A stretch of 64,000 bases of DNA from Lachnospiraceae bacterium (GCA_016291655.1 JAEEYF010000018.1:20263-84262); one strand, 5' to 3'. Counted from the stretch's first letter, positions 7,076-16,123 are shown. Notes: generated by a model from the letters alone, not told the origin. Numbers and translations are program-made.

Positions 7076-8818
7076 CTATTCCTCCTTTCCTTTAGTCTGA
7101 GTTTCATATATCTCGGCATATATGCCCTTCTTCGCAATAAGCTCTTCGCTTGTACCGCGTTCGACGATCCTTCCGCCGTCAAGAACTATGATCTCATCCG
7201 CATCCTCAACGGAGGAAACTCTCTGAGCTATGATCAGTTTTGTGGTACCGGGAATGACCTTTCTGAAGCTGTTTCTGATCATCGCATCGGTCCTTGTGTC
7301 AACAGCGGACGTGGAGTCATCCAGGATAAGGATCTTGGGTTTCTTGAGCAGGGCTCTCGCTATACAGAGCCTTTGCTTCTGACCGCCGGAAACATTTGTT
7401 CCGCCCTGTTCTATGTACGTATCGTAGCCATCGGGGAAGCTGCGCACAAATTCATCCGCGCAGGCAGCTTTACAGGCTTCGACTATCTCTTCGTCCGTAG
7501 CTTCCTTGTTTCCCCATCTCATATTTTCTTTAACCGTCCCCGCAAAAAGGATATTCTTCTGCAGAACAACAGCCACCTGATCTCTTAAAGACTTAAGGTC
7601 ATATTCTTTAACATCGTGACCGCCCACCAGCACTTCACCCTCTGTGGCATCATAAAGCCTTGAGATCAGCTGGATCAGAGTCGTCTTGGATGAACCCGTT
7701 CCTCCGATGATACCGATGGTCTTACCGCTCTCTATCTTCAGATTGATGTTATCAAGAGAATTTCTTTCCGCCGCATCCGAGTACTTAAAGGAAACGTCCT
7801 TGAAAACGATCTCTCCGTCAGGCACAACCGTCAGGCCGTTGGGCTCTCCCGTAAGCGTAGGCTCATATTTGAGGACCTCCACAACACGGTTTCCCGCTTC
7901 CGATGCCATGGTGATCATGATGAAAGCAAAGCCCAGCATCATAAGTGCGGAAAGGATCTGCACGCCATAATTCGTTAAGGATGAAAGCTGTCCCGTTGTA
8001 AGTTCGGGAACAGGGTCGCCTGCAGTCATTATGATGGTCTTTGCGCCCATATAGGAGATCAAAAGCATGCCCACATGCATGCAGAGCATCATTATGGGAG
8101 AAAACAGTGCCAAAAGCTTCTCCGCTTTGGTAAAATCGTCTCTTACGTCCGCAGATCTGGCATTAAATCTTTCTATCTCGTAATCCTCTCTTACAAAACC
8201 CTTAACAACACGTATCGCGGAAACATTTTCCTGTACGGAATTGTTCAGCGCATCGTATTTCTTGAATATACGCTTGAATATCTTATGGGCATTTGAAGCG
8301 ATGAGCAGGATCGCCGCTCCAAGAAAGGGAACGATCGCAATAAAGATCATGGTCATCTTCCAGTTGATCAGACATCCCATGATGATCGAAAACAGGAACA
8401 TGAGCGGAACTCTTACCGCCATACGGATTATCATTGCATATGCATTCTGAAGGTTGGTAACATCAGTGGTCAGTCTTGTAACCAGGGAAGATGGCGAAAA
8501 TGTATCCACATCGGAGAAAGAAAAGTCCATTACCTTATGGAAAAGGTCGTGACGCAGGTTCTTCGCAAATCCGCAGCTGGCTACGGCAGCCTTTCTCGCA
8601 GACATTGTACCGAAGAAAAGGCTCGTAAAAGCAATGCAGATAAGTATTCCGCCGTACAAAAGGACCATCCTTATGTTGTTTTTCTCAAGTTCATCGATCA
8701 GCTTTGCCATTATAAAAGGCATCAAAGTTTCCATGCTGACTTCTCCGCACATAAAAAGGGGCGTTGCTATTGACGCCTTTTTATACTCACGGATGCTCTT
8801 CATCAAAATCTTAACCAT
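7076..8818 (-). CDS. Heterodimeric ABC exporter half-transporter, degenerate Walker B subunit
   Basis: A 580-residue half-transporter with a membrane domain (about 15-310) and a nucleotide-binding domain. Walker A is GGTGSSKT (372-379), the signature is canonical VSGGQ (476-480), and the catalytic glutamate is replaced by Asp501 (ILILDDSTS). This is the complementary half to the downstream protein. The start is set at the ATG at 8818, which has GAGGTG about 4 bases upstream; an in-frame GTG at 8830 lies within that ribosome site. The pair probably exports amphipathic compounds or peptides, but no resistance gene or regulator beside it points to a substrate. Confidence 0.88.
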   Translation of the reverse strand: MVKILMKSIREYKKASIATPLFMCGEVSMETLMPFIMAKLIDELEKNNIRMVLLYGGILICIAFTSLFFGTMSARKAAVASCGFAKNLRHDLFHKVMDFSFSDVDTFSPSSLVTRLTTDVTNLQNAYAMIIRMAVRVPLMFLFSIIMGCLINWKMTMIFIAIVPFLGAAILLIASNAHKIFKRIFKKYDALNNSVQENVSAIRVVKGFVREDYEIERFNARSADVRDDFTKAEKLLALFSPIMMLCMHVGMLLISYMGAKTIIMTAGDPVPELTTGQLSSLTNYGVQILSALMMLGFAFIMITMASEAGNRVVEVLKYEPTLTGEPNGLTVVPDGEIVFKDVSFKYSDAAERNSLDNINLKIESGKTIGIIGGTGSSKTTLIQLISRLYDATEGEVLVGGHDVKEYDLKSLRDQVAVVLQKNILFAGTVKENMRWGNKEATDEEIVEACKAACADEFVRSFPDGYDTYIEQGGTNVSGGQKQRLCIARALLKKPKILILDDSTSAVDTRTDAMIRNSFRKVIPGTTKLIIAQRVSSVEDADEIIVLDGGRIVERGTSEELIAKKGIYAEIYETQTKGKEE

Positions 8819-8846
8819 ACAACACCTCACTTAAATAAACGTTGGT

Positions 8847-8875
8847 ATTATACCATAACGTATAAAAAACTTAAT
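8847..8875 (-). promoter_or_regulatory. Possible promoter of the first ABC exporter pair
   Basis: TATAAT (8852-8847 on the minus strand) lies about 30 bases before the start codon. The hexamer 17 bases upstream, ATTAAG, is a poor -35. Confidence 0.35.
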
Positions 8876-8886
8876 GAAAAAACAAT

Positions 8887-8920
8887 AAAAAATCATCCCT
8901 CCGCAGAGAAATGATTTTTT
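8887..8920 (-). terminator. Terminator of the zinc-ribbon/HTH gene
   Basis: AAAAAATCAT and ATGATTTTTT form a perfect 10-bp stem around 14 bases, followed on the minus strand by ATTGTTTTTTC, just past the stop at 8925. Confidence 0.7.
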
Positions 8921-8924
8921 AGTT

Positions 8925-9149
8925 TCATTTTCTTTTGATCATACCGTTTTTCATAAAATAACTTACCTTTGAAAGCGGTACTCCCGATGCTTTGGACAAT
9001 TCCATGGCGTTCATGCCCGGATTCTTCGACATGGCGATCGCAAGTTTTTTAAGCGTTTCCGCTTCCTTGATCCTACAAGGTCCGCAGATCGCTTCACTTT
9101 CATTTTTAGCTTCCAGAAGAATCTTTCCGCACCATCTGCAAGTCAGCAT
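8925..9149 (-). CDS. Small protein with paired CxxC motifs and a helix-turn-helix
   Basis: About 74 residues. The N-terminal third has two Cys pairs (CRWC and CGPC) spaced like a zinc ribbon. The C-terminal half (AMELSKASGVPLSKVSYFM) reads as a helix-turn-helix. This layout recalls the small flagellar-operon protein family of clostridia (YvyF/TIGR03826-like), but no flagellar gene is adjacent and I do not assign a function. The ATG at 9149 has GAGGTG 6 bases upstream; the GTG at 9158 overlaps that ribosome site. It is a single-gene unit with its own promoter and terminator. Confidence 0.65.
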   Translation of the reverse strand: MLTCRWCGKILLEAKNESEAICGPCRIKEAETLKKLAIAMSKNPGMNAMELSKASGVPLSKVSYFMKNGMIKRK

Positions 9150-9197
9150 AATTCTCACCTCTTCAACATTAAAGAAAAGTCTTTTCAGATCGCGCTT

Positions 9198-9226
9198 ATA
9201 ATAGCACTCCGGCGGAAAACTTTCAA
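9198..9226 (-). promoter_or_regulatory. Promoter of the zinc-ribbon/HTH gene
   Basis: On the minus strand TTGAAA (9226-9221), 17 bases, TATTAT (9203-9198), about 50 bases before the start codon. Confidence 0.6.
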
Positions 9227-9282
9227 GATTTTTCGTATAATTGTTAACAAAGTCCTATTCCAATGTTACTGTTCACACCGCC

Positions 9283-11088
9283 CTAACGCTGTAATTCATC
9301 CGTCAGCCTGCAGATCTCATCAATATAGCTGCCGATGATCTCAATGGTATGAAGCAACGGTCCGTCCGTGGAAATGTCCACTCCTGCATTTTGAGCAAAT
9401 TCAAGGGGTGAAAGCTTGGAGCCCATTGCAAGGCCTCTCTTCCAGTCTTCAACCGCCTTTGCTCCTTCCTTCTCTATCCTTGCACAAGCCTCGGTAGCAA
9501 TTGTGAGCCCCGCACTGTAGGTGTAGGAATACAGACCCATATAGTAATGAGGCTGTCTCATCCATGTGAGCTCCGCACCTTCCGTAAGCTCCACGTCATC
9601 GCCCCAGAACTTTTTAAGGACGTCCGTAAAGATCTCATCAAGAGTGTCAGCCTGAACGCTTCCGCCTTCCTCTATGATCTTGTAAACCTCTCTCTGATAA
9701 GCCGCTTCGAGCAGATGAGTAACAAAGTTGTGGTAATAGGTGTTTCCGACCATATTCGCAAGTACCCATCGCTTAAATCTCTTGTCATCACTTGTCTTTA
9801 AGAGATAATGTGCAAGAAGCAGTTCATTCATTGTCGAAGGTGACTCCACAAAATAACCGGATACATTAGTATCAAAGATACTCTGTGCATTCCCGCATGC
9901 TCTGAAATGTCCGGCATGACCGAGTTCATGAGCCATGGTGAACACATCGGACATACGTCCGTTAAACGAAAGCAGAATGTAAGAATTCTTCCGATAAGGG
10001 CTGGAGCAGAAACCACCCGTGCATTTGCCTTCATTGTTGGCAAAATCGAACCAGCGGTTGTCAAATGCTTCCTCCACCATCTTCACATAATCCTCTCCCA
10101 AGATCGAAAGACCTTTTACACAATACTCCTTAGCCTCTTCTATCGTAACCTTGGGGCTGTATTCAGTATCAATGGGAAGTTTAAGATCGGCATATGTCAT
10201 TTTGTCCAGCTTATGAACCTTTTTTATGAGGTTTGCATATTTCCTCATATGTACGGAAAGCTTGCTCATGATGAGATCGATCTGACGATCGTAAAGATCT
10301 CGTGTAACCTTGTCGCTGAACAGCAGACTCTCATAAACATCCGCAAAGCCTCTGAGATCAGAGATCGTCTTCTCCTTTCTCACGCACTGATTGTATGCTG
10401 TTGCGGTTACATTTCTGTACTGTCTGATCTTGTCCGAAAATGCCTTAAAAGCAGCACGTCTTACGGGCGTTCTCGAATCATATTCATAATCATCCTCAAA
10501 AAGAGAATAACCGAGAGGATACTTTACTCCGTCGACTTCAAAATCATCGAACTTCATGTCCGCATGCTTTGCGGAAAGATAGGTTTCATAACCGGCTCCC
10601 AATGTCTGGTCGAGCGCGGTGAGTGCCTCCTCCGTTTCATCGGAAAGCATATACGGTCTCTTTCTCAATATTTCGTCGATATAATTTGCATATGCTGCAT
10701 TTTCTTCCTTTGCCTGCTTCAGCACGTCCTCATCGGCACGACCGATCTCGCTCTCCACAAAGGACAGGTCCGTATCCAGACCATTGAAGATATTCATGAC
10801 CCTTTCACATCTGTCGGCCAGATCGGAGTCTGTATGATCGGTTTCTACCGCCAGTCCCACATAGGCTCCGATATGATCGTACAATATAGCGTACTCCTCA
10901 AACAATGACATGCAATCGATAATGTTTCCCGCACTGTTGAGTTTACCCTTGAATTTCCCGATCTTTTCCGCAAGTTCCTTCGCTTTTTCAATATCTTTGT
11001 TCATGTCCTCTTCCGTTTTGTAAAGAAGAGAAAGATCCCATGTCTCGTTAACAGGGACTTCGTTTCTTTTTAATAATTTTTCCGCCAT
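9283..11088 (-). CDS. pepF: Oligoendopeptidase F (M3 metallopeptidase)
   Basis: A cytosolic zinc peptidase of about 601 residues that trims short peptides. The zinc site HELGH appears in MAHELGHAGHF (around residue 387), with the third ligand expected in the ESPSTMNELLLAH helix. Length and the N-terminal MAEKLLKRNEVPVNETWDLS fit the PepF family. The ATG at 11088 has AGGAG 7 bases upstream; an in-frame TTG at 11094 lies too close to that site. It is the last gene of rsmE-desulfurase-pepF. A second, shorter M3 peptidase lies at 56.4-58.1 kb. Confidence 0.93.
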   Translation of the reverse strand: MAEKLLKRNEVPVNETWDLSLLYKTEEDMNKDIEKAKELAEKIGKFKGKLNSAGNIIDCMSLFEEYAILYDHIGAYVGLAVETDHTDSDLADRCERVMNIFNGLDTDLSFVESEIGRADEDVLKQAKEENAAYANYIDEILRKRPYMLSDETEEALTALDQTLGAGYETYLSAKHADMKFDDFEVDGVKYPLGYSLFEDDYEYDSRTPVRRAAFKAFSDKIRQYRNVTATAYNQCVRKEKTISDLRGFADVYESLLFSDKVTRDLYDRQIDLIMSKLSVHMRKYANLIKKVHKLDKMTYADLKLPIDTEYSPKVTIEEAKEYCVKGLSILGEDYVKMVEEAFDNRWFDFANNEGKCTGGFCSSPYRKNSYILLSFNGRMSDVFTMAHELGHAGHFRACGNAQSIFDTNVSGYFVESPSTMNELLLAHYLLKTSDDKRFKRWVLANMVGNTYYHNFVTHLLEAAYQREVYKIIEEGGSVQADTLDEIFTDVLKKFWGDDVELTEGAELTWMRQPHYYMGLYSYTYSAGLTIATEACARIEKEGAKAVEDWKRGLAMGSKLSPLEFAQNAGVDISTDGPLLHTIEIIGSYIDEICRLTDELQR

Positions 11089-11148
11089 TCTCAATCTCCT
11101 TTCTTAAGTACCATTGTTTTTATCTTGTAAAAATCTCCATATTCCATC

Positions 11149-12342
11149 CTAATGCCTCGTATACTTCCTCAAAACCGGAAGCAGTTCCTTAAGACACTCC
11201 AGTGCATAGTCGATCTCTTCCTCCGTTGTGGTCGTGGCAAAGCTGAACCTCAGCGTGGAATTCAGATATTTGTTCTCTGCTCCTATGGCTGTCAGAGTTC
11301 CCGAAATATCCGGGTGATTCGAAGAGCACGCAGAACCCGAAGAAACATAGACCTGCTTGTCCTCCAGCGCATGAAGGAGCACCTCGCTTCTGCTGATCTC
11401 TTCAAATCCGCAGCTCACAACATGAGGTGCTGTGGTGCGTATCTTTTCAGAAAGGTCCGTGATCTCTTCTCCGCTCTTTCCGAAAGTGTGAACACAAACC
11501 CTGTCAAGTGTAAGCAGTCCGCAGATCAGTTTTTCCTTTAAGGCATACATATGCTCGCGGTTTTTAGCAAGGTTTGCATAAATGTCTGCCGCAGCCTGCC
11601 CGAGCCCCGCAATGGCCGGAACGTTTTCGGTTCCCGAACGCATTCCTTTTTCCTGTCCGCCTCCGTATATGATAGGTTTGATCCTGGTTCCCTTTTTGAT
11701 ATACAAAAATCCGCTACCCTTGGGTCCATGAATCTTATGTCCCGAAACGGACATAAGGTCGATTCCGAGATTTTTGGGAACAATGTTCATCTTTCCGAAG
11801 GCCTGAATGGCATCAACGTGAAAGATCAAATTGGGATTCTTTGCTTTTATTGCCTTTGAAACAGCCGCAATATCATTGATGCTTCCTATCTCATTGTTGA
11901 CATACATGACGGAAACGATGATCGTATCCTCACGTACAAGTTCCGTCAGGGAATCTATGATCACATGACCATCCTTGTCAACCGGTGCAAAGGATATCTC
12001 GTAGCCCATGCTTTCAAGAGAAAGCAGAGGATTGTACACGGATGCATGCTCCATTTTTGTGGTGATGATATGCTTTCCTCTTCGGTTGTTTGCAAGGGCT
12101 GTTCCTATTAGCGCCATGTTGTTGGATTCCGTCCCGCCGGAGGTGAAAACGATCTCACTTGCCTCACACTTAAGGATCTTTGTTATTATCTCTCTGGAGT
12201 CTTTGATATATTTTTCCGCATCCATACCCAGTCTGTGCATGGATGAGGGATTACCGAAATCCTCCAGATACACCTCTTTCATTTTATCAAATACAGTCTG
12301 CGACACCTTTGTGGTCGCAGCATTATCAAGATACGCTATCAT
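11149..12342 (-). CDS. Cysteine desulfurase (NifS/IscS type)
   Basis: A 397-residue PLP enzyme that takes sulfur from cysteine for Fe-S clusters or thio-modified tRNA. The N-terminus AYLDNAATT, the PLP lysine in SGHKIHGPKG and the persulfide-forming Cys in SSGSACSSNHP are all present; the long active-site loop indicates the group I (NifS/IscS) form. Its ATG overlaps the rsmE stop as ATGA, so translation is probably coupled. No iscU or thiI is adjacent, so its sulfur acceptor cannot be named. Confidence 0.9.
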   Translation of the reverse strand: MIAYLDNAATTKVSQTVFDKMKEVYLEDFGNPSSMHRLGMDAEKYIKDSREIITKILKCEASEIVFTSGGTESNNMALIGTALANNRRGKHIITTKMEHASVYNPLLSLESMGYEISFAPVDKDGHVIIDSLTELVREDTIIVSVMYVNNEIGSINDIAAVSKAIKAKNPNLIFHVDAIQAFGKMNIVPKNLGIDLMSVSGHKIHGPKGSGFLYIKKGTRIKPIIYGGGQEKGMRSGTENVPAIAGLGQAAADIYANLAKNREHMYALKEKLICGLLTLDRVCVHTFGKSGEEITDLSEKIRTTAPHVVSCGFEEISRSEVLLHALEDKQVYVSSGSACSSNHPDISGTLTAIGAENKYLNSTLRFSFATTTTEEEIDYALECLKELLPVLRKYTRH

Positions 12343-13118
12343 TCGGCAGTCTCCGTTTCATACATAAGGATTGCCGCAGTTGTAAACCCTGCGGTCTCGG
12401 TTCTCAAAATTCTCTTTCCCAAAGATACGGTTGCAGCCCCCGCCTTCTTTGCCTCTTCTATCTCACTCTCGTCAAACCCTCCTTCGGGACCTATAAAAAT
12501 CGAAACAACAGGTCTCGAAACAGGGCTGTCAGAGGTCATTTTTTCCTTCAATTTTAATATAAACGACTTTATGGAATTAATCCCTTCTTCGTTCTCATAG
12601 GGCACGAGCAAATTCTCAGGATCCTGTGTTTGAGCGGTTTTGAGTGCTTCCTTAAAGCTCATTGCCCTGCCCACTTTTGGTATGATACCGCGTCCGGATT
12701 GCTTCGCAGCCGCTTTTGAGATCTCATTCCAGCGAAGGTTCTTTTTTAACTCCGATCTTTCATCTTCGATCTTAACGATACATCTTTTCATGGTCACCGG
12801 AACGATCTCCGAAACACCGAGTTCGACACATTTTTGTATTATGAGTTCCATCTTATCCTTCTTGGGTAACCCCTGATACAAAACAATGTCGATCGGAAGT
12901 TCGCTCTTTGACTCAGATGTCTCAAGCACTCTGCAGGATATTTCATCCTTGTCCTCCCGTTCTATCTCTGCCAGATAGTCCGTATTGTTTCCGTTGCAAA
13001 GGATGATCCTGTCTCCGGGCACAAGACGGAGCACATTCTTAATGTGGTTTACGTCCTCTCCCTTAACGATCGTTTTCTCTCCCATATGCTGTTCTTCGTC
13101 AATGTAAAACCTGTACAT
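12339..13118 (-). CDS. rsmE: 16S rRNA (uracil1498-N3)-methyltransferase
   Basis: A 259-residue SPOUT methyltransferase that modifies U1498 in the 30S decoding region. Visible are the N-terminal PUA-like part (HIKNVLRLVPGD), KCVELGVSEIVPV, and the SAM-binding knot motifs IGPEGGFDESE and LGKRILRTETA. The ATG is preceded by GAGGT. It is first in the operon with the cysteine desulfurase and pepF, behind a sigma-A-like promoter inside the short gap after the araC-type gene. Confidence 0.93.
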   Translation of the reverse strand: MYRFYIDEEQHMGEKTIVKGEDVNHIKNVLRLVPGDRIILCNGNNTDYLAEIEREDKDEISCRVLETSESKSELPIDIVLYQGLPKKDKMELIIQKCVELGVSEIVPVTMKRCIVKIEDERSELKKNLRWNEISKAAAKQSGRGIIPKVGRAMSFKEALKTAQTQDPENLLVPYENEEGINSIKSFILKLKEKMTSDSPVSRPVVSIFIGPEGGFDESEIEEAKKAGAATVSLGKRILRTETAGFTTAAILMYETETAE

Positions 13119-13140
13119 TTTCTAAACCTCGCGAAGTTAG

Positions 13141-13169
13141 ATTTTATCACAAAACATATGATTCGTAAA
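13141..13169 (-). promoter_or_regulatory. Promoter of rsmE-desulfurase-pepF
   Basis: On the minus strand TTTACG (13169-13164), 17 bases, TAAAAT (13146-13141), about 25 bases before the rsmE start. Confidence 0.5.
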
Positions 13170-13175
13170 GAAAAG

Positions 13176-13988
13176 TCATTTTCTCCCTTCACTGCTGTAA
13201 GGACTGGTTCCGAACCTTTTCTTGTATGCTCTGTAAAAGGAGGAATAATCACCGAAGCCGCACTTTTCCGCAGCCTCTCCCGCAGAGCTCCCGGCAAGGA
13301 TCATCGATCTGGCAGCCACAAGACGCTTGGCGGTAATGTATTCCCAGGGTGTAGCCCCCGTAGCTTCCTTAAACATCCTGCAAAAGCTCGCCTTGCTCAT
13401 ATAAAACCTGTCTGCCAGCTCGGCTACCGAAATGTCCGAGAAGATTATCCTGTTAACATAGCCCACCGCCTGTCCCGCGAATGACGAGGATGTGGTTTTT
13501 TGGCGGTCTTTTTTAAAATATTCCCTGTTAATCTGATCAAGCAGATAGGCAAGCTTGGTGTTCAAAACAACGCTTCTGTCATACTCACTCAACCCCTCGG
13601 CCGTGATCTCTTCAAATATGCTTTCCAGCCCGGGCATAAAGAACATATTCTCTTTTCCCAGTTCTCTTTCCGTATAGGGGCGCATCAGGGTTCGTTTGGG
13701 ATCAAACGCATCAAAAAAGGACATGGGAAAGTTTACGGCATATCGTGCATATCTCTCCTGTTCCAATATCCTGATGGAATGAGCTTCCCCGGGTCTCATA
13801 ATCATAAGACTTCCTTTCCTCAGATCGTAAACCGAAGCCTCGATCAAAGACTGCGCCTTTCCTTCAATGAAATAATAGATCTCACACTTGTCATGCACAT
13901 GAAAATTAAAATCATGAGGAACAGGGGTATCGCTCACCGCATATCGTATATAGTTTTCTCCGATATAATATTCTTTCAAAATGTTCAT
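13176..13988 (-). CDS. AraC-family transcriptional regulator
   Basis: A 270-residue regulator. An N-terminal cupin-like sensing domain (residues about 15-100, including FNFHVHDKCEIYYFIEG and a RPGEAHSI turn) precedes a C-terminal double helix-turn-helix (about 175-265, ISVAELADRFYMSKASFCRM and EAAEKCGFGDYSSFYRAYKK). It is divergent from the isomerase/oxidoreductase pair and most likely controls it in response to a sugar-type ligand. GGTGGTG precedes the ATG. The ligand cannot be told from the sequence. Confidence 0.88.
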   Translation of the reverse strand: MNILKEYYIGENYIRYAVSDTPVPHDFNFHVHDKCEIYYFIEGKAQSLIEASVYDLRKGSLMIMRPGEAHSIRILEQERYARYAVNFPMSFFDAFDPKRTLMRPYTERELGKENMFFMPGLESIFEEITAEGLSEYDRSVVLNTKLAYLLDQINREYFKKDRQKTTSSSFAGQAVGYVNRIIFSDISVAELADRFYMSKASFCRMFKEATGATPWEYITAKRLVAARSMILAGSSAGEAAEKCGFGDYSSFYRAYKKRFGTSPYSSEGRK

Positions 13989-14006
13989 ATTGTCACCACC
14001 AGGATC

Positions 14007-14035
14007 ATATTATCATCTGTTTGGAATATTTGCAA
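14007..14035 (-). promoter_or_regulatory. Promoter of the araC-type gene, overlapped by a palindrome
   Basis: On the minus strand TTGCAA (14035-14030), 17 bases, TAATAT (14012-14007). The -35 lies inside the near-palindrome at 14023-14043, whose core is AATATT-TGC-AATATT flanked by GG and TTCC. This is a candidate operator in the 123-base divergent intergenic region. Confidence 0.5.
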
Positions 14036-14061
14036 TATTTTCCATGTTTTTAACAATTGAA

Positions 14062-14089
14062 TTGCATTTTTTTCATGCTATCCTATAAT
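14062..14089 (+). promoter_or_regulatory. Promoter of the isomerase/oxidoreductase pair
   Basis: TTGCAT (14062-14067), 16 bases, TATAAT (14084-14089), followed by AGGAGG at 14101 and the start codon at 14112. It is 19 bases from the AATATT palindrome, a position where an AraC-type activator could touch polymerase. Confidence 0.65.
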
Positions 14090-14111
14090 CAAAACACTAA
14101 AGGAGGTATCT

Positions 14112-14936
14112 ATGTCATTCATACTTTCAGCTTTTGCAGATGAGGCCGCTTCGTCACTTGACGAGCAGATCCTCGCAATGAAACAAAACAATATCCGTTT
14201 TCTGGAGATACGTGGCGTAGACGGCATTAACATAGCTGACATCACTCCCCAAAAAGCTGTTGAGATCCGTAAAAAAACAGATGATGCTTCACTGGGCATA
14301 TGGTCTCTGGGCTCACCTTTCGGAAAGATCGGTATAAACGAAGAATTCGAGCCTCACCTTGAAAGCTTCAAAAGAAGCATTGAAAATGCACATATTTTAG
14401 GTGCAAAAAACATCCGGATTTTCAGCTTCTACGGTGCGGATAGCATCTCACCCGTTCTTTCCCGGCTCGAAAAATTCATTGAAGCCGCAAAAGGAAGCGG
14501 GATCACTCTTTGTCATGAAAATGAAAAAGCCATATACGGTGATACCGCCCCAAAGTGTCTTGAAATCCACAAGGCACTTCCCGAACTAAAGGCCGTTTTT
14601 GATCCCGCCAATTTCATTCAATGCGGTCAAAACGTCAAAGATGCCTGGGATATGCTCTCCCCCTATGTATGCTATATGCACATAAAAGATGCTCTTGCCG
14701 ACGGTTCCGTAGTTCCTGCCGGGAAAGGTATCGGAAACCTTGAGTACCTTCTCGGCAAATACCGGGGAACAGTTCTCACCATAGAGCCTCATCTCTCGAT
14801 ATTCAGTGGTCGGGACAAACTTGAAGCAACACCGGATGCATTCCTTGGAAAATTTATCTATCCGGACAATATGACCGCTTTTAAAGCAGCAACAGATACA
14901 CTGAAGGAAATCTTAAACAAGATAGAAAGGACATGA
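14112..14936 (+). CDS. Sugar phosphate isomerase/epimerase family TIM-barrel protein
   Basis: A 274-residue xylose-isomerase-like (AP endonuclease family 2) barrel. Likely metal-binding elements are Glu in CHENEK, Asp in FDPANF, His in MHIKDAL and Glu in TIEPHL. Such enzymes isomerise or epimerise sugars, inosose or keto-acids. AGGAGG lies 5 bases before the ATG. The next gene begins 1 base after the stop. With the AraC regulator and the Gfo/Idh/MocA dehydrogenase it makes a catabolic unit of the kind seen for inositol or unusual sugars; the substrate is unknown. Confidence 0.8.
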   Translation: MSFILSAFADEAASSLDEQILAMKQNNIRFLEIRGVDGINIADITPQKAVEIRKKTDDASLGIWSLGSPFGKIGINEEFEPHLESFKRSIENAHILGAKNIRIFSFYGADSISPVLSRLEKFIEAAKGSGITLCHENEKAIYGDTAPKCLEIHKALPELKAVFDPANFIQCGQNVKDAWDMLSPYVCYMHIKDALADGSVVPAGKGIGNLEYLLGKYRGTVLTIEPHLSIFSGRDKLEATPDAFLGKFIYPDNMTAFKAATDTLKEILNKIERT

Positions 14937-14937
14937 T

Positions 14938-16110
14938 ATGAATAAAGTAAGACTCGGCATTATAGGTATGGGCAACATGGGTTCAGGTCATCTTCGAAAC
15001 ATATTGAAGGGTGAAAGTCCGAACATTGAAGTGACCGCAGTTGCCGACATTGTTCCCGAAAAACTGAAAAAGGTCCCGGAAGCACATCCCGAAATTGAAG
15101 CCTATGCTTCCTCTCATGAACTGATCGTAAGCGGAAAGGTTGATGCGATCCTTGTATGCGTTCCCCATTACGATCATCCCTCCATCGCCATCGACGGTCT
15201 GAAAAACGGTCTGCATGTCCTTATCGAAAAGCCCGCGGGGGTATATACAAGTCAGGTCAGAGAAATGAACGAAGCAGCTGCAGCCTCCGGCAGGATCTTC
15301 GGTATAATGTTCAACCAGAGAACAAATCCTTTATACATGAAAGCCCGAAATATAATTCAAAGCGGCGAACTGGGCGAATTGAAACGTATGGTCTGGATCA
15401 TTACAAACTGGTACCGCACTCAGGCATATTACGATTCCGGGACCTGGCGTGCCACATGGAACGGTGAAGGCGGAGGCGTTTTGTTGAATCAGGCGCCGCA
15501 TAACCTTGACCTTTGGCAATGGATCTTTGGTATGCCTCAAAAGATCAGAGCTTTTTGCTCCTTCGGAAAATACCATAATATAGATGTCGAAGATGATGTT
15601 ACGATCTACGGAGAATATGCCAACGGTGCAACCTCGACCTTTATCACCACCACCGGAGACGCTTGCGGCACCAATCGTCTTGAGATCTCGGGAGATAAGG
15701 GAAAGATCGTTCTTGAAAACGGGATATTAAAGCAATGGCGATTAAAGGAACGTGAAAGAGAATACTGTTTCAGCTGCAAGGAAGGTTTCTCGGTTCCCGA
15801 AAATGAATATGAAGAATTCAATGCGGAGGATGTTGACGGACATCCCCTGATCCTTAACAACTTTGCGGACGCGATCCTTAACGGAGCCGAACTCATAGCT
15901 CCCGGTGAAGAAGGCATAAACTCTCTCACTCTTTCGAATGCAGCCTACCTTTCATCGTGGACGGATGACTGGGTGGAATTGCCCATATCCGAGAAAAAAT
16001 TTGAAGAAAAGCTGGCCGCAGAATGCTCTGCAGAAAAAATCAGGAAAAAACCGCCTTTGATCAGCGAATCCGCGGAACAATTAACTGAAAGGTGGAAGGT
16101 ACGCTGGTGA
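14938..16110 (+). CDS. Gfo/Idh/MocA family oxidoreductase
   Basis: A 390-residue NAD(P)-dependent dehydrogenase. The N-terminal Rossmann motif is GIIGMGNMGSGH (residues about 8-19), the family EKP motif is at VLIEKPAG, and the C-terminal half is the alpha/beta substrate domain. A His-containing segment, LLNQAPHNLDLW, fits the catalytic region of the family. It is translated right after the isomerase-like gene (AAAGGA before the ATG), suggesting that it oxidises or reduces the same sugar or inositol-like compound. The transcript ends at the strong hairpin at 16124-16166. Confidence 0.85.
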   Translation: MNKVRLGIIGMGNMGSGHLRNILKGESPNIEVTAVADIVPEKLKKVPEAHPEIEAYASSHELIVSGKVDAILVCVPHYDHPSIAIDGLKNGLHVLIEKPAGVYTSQVREMNEAAAASGRIFGIMFNQRTNPLYMKARNIIQSGELGELKRMVWIITNWYRTQAYYDSGTWRATWNGEGGGVLLNQAPHNLDLWQWIFGMPQKIRAFCSFGKYHNIDVEDDVTIYGEYANGATSTFITTTGDACGTNRLEISGDKGKIVLENGILKQWRLKEREREYCFSCKEGFSVPENEYEEFNAEDVDGHPLILNNFADAILNGAELIAPGEEGINSLTLSNAAYLSSWTDDWVELPISEKKFEEKLAAECSAEKIRKKPPLISESAEQLTERWKVRW

Positions 16111-16123
16111 AACAGACCTTCTT

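Noticed and set aside
9907..10908. A 333-codon plus-strand open frame antisense to pepF
   Set aside because: It lies wholly within the well-supported pepF gene, has no ribosome site and reads as a mirror of its codons. The same applies to long plus-strand frames opposite galT (2269-3135) and tyrS (47371-48555).
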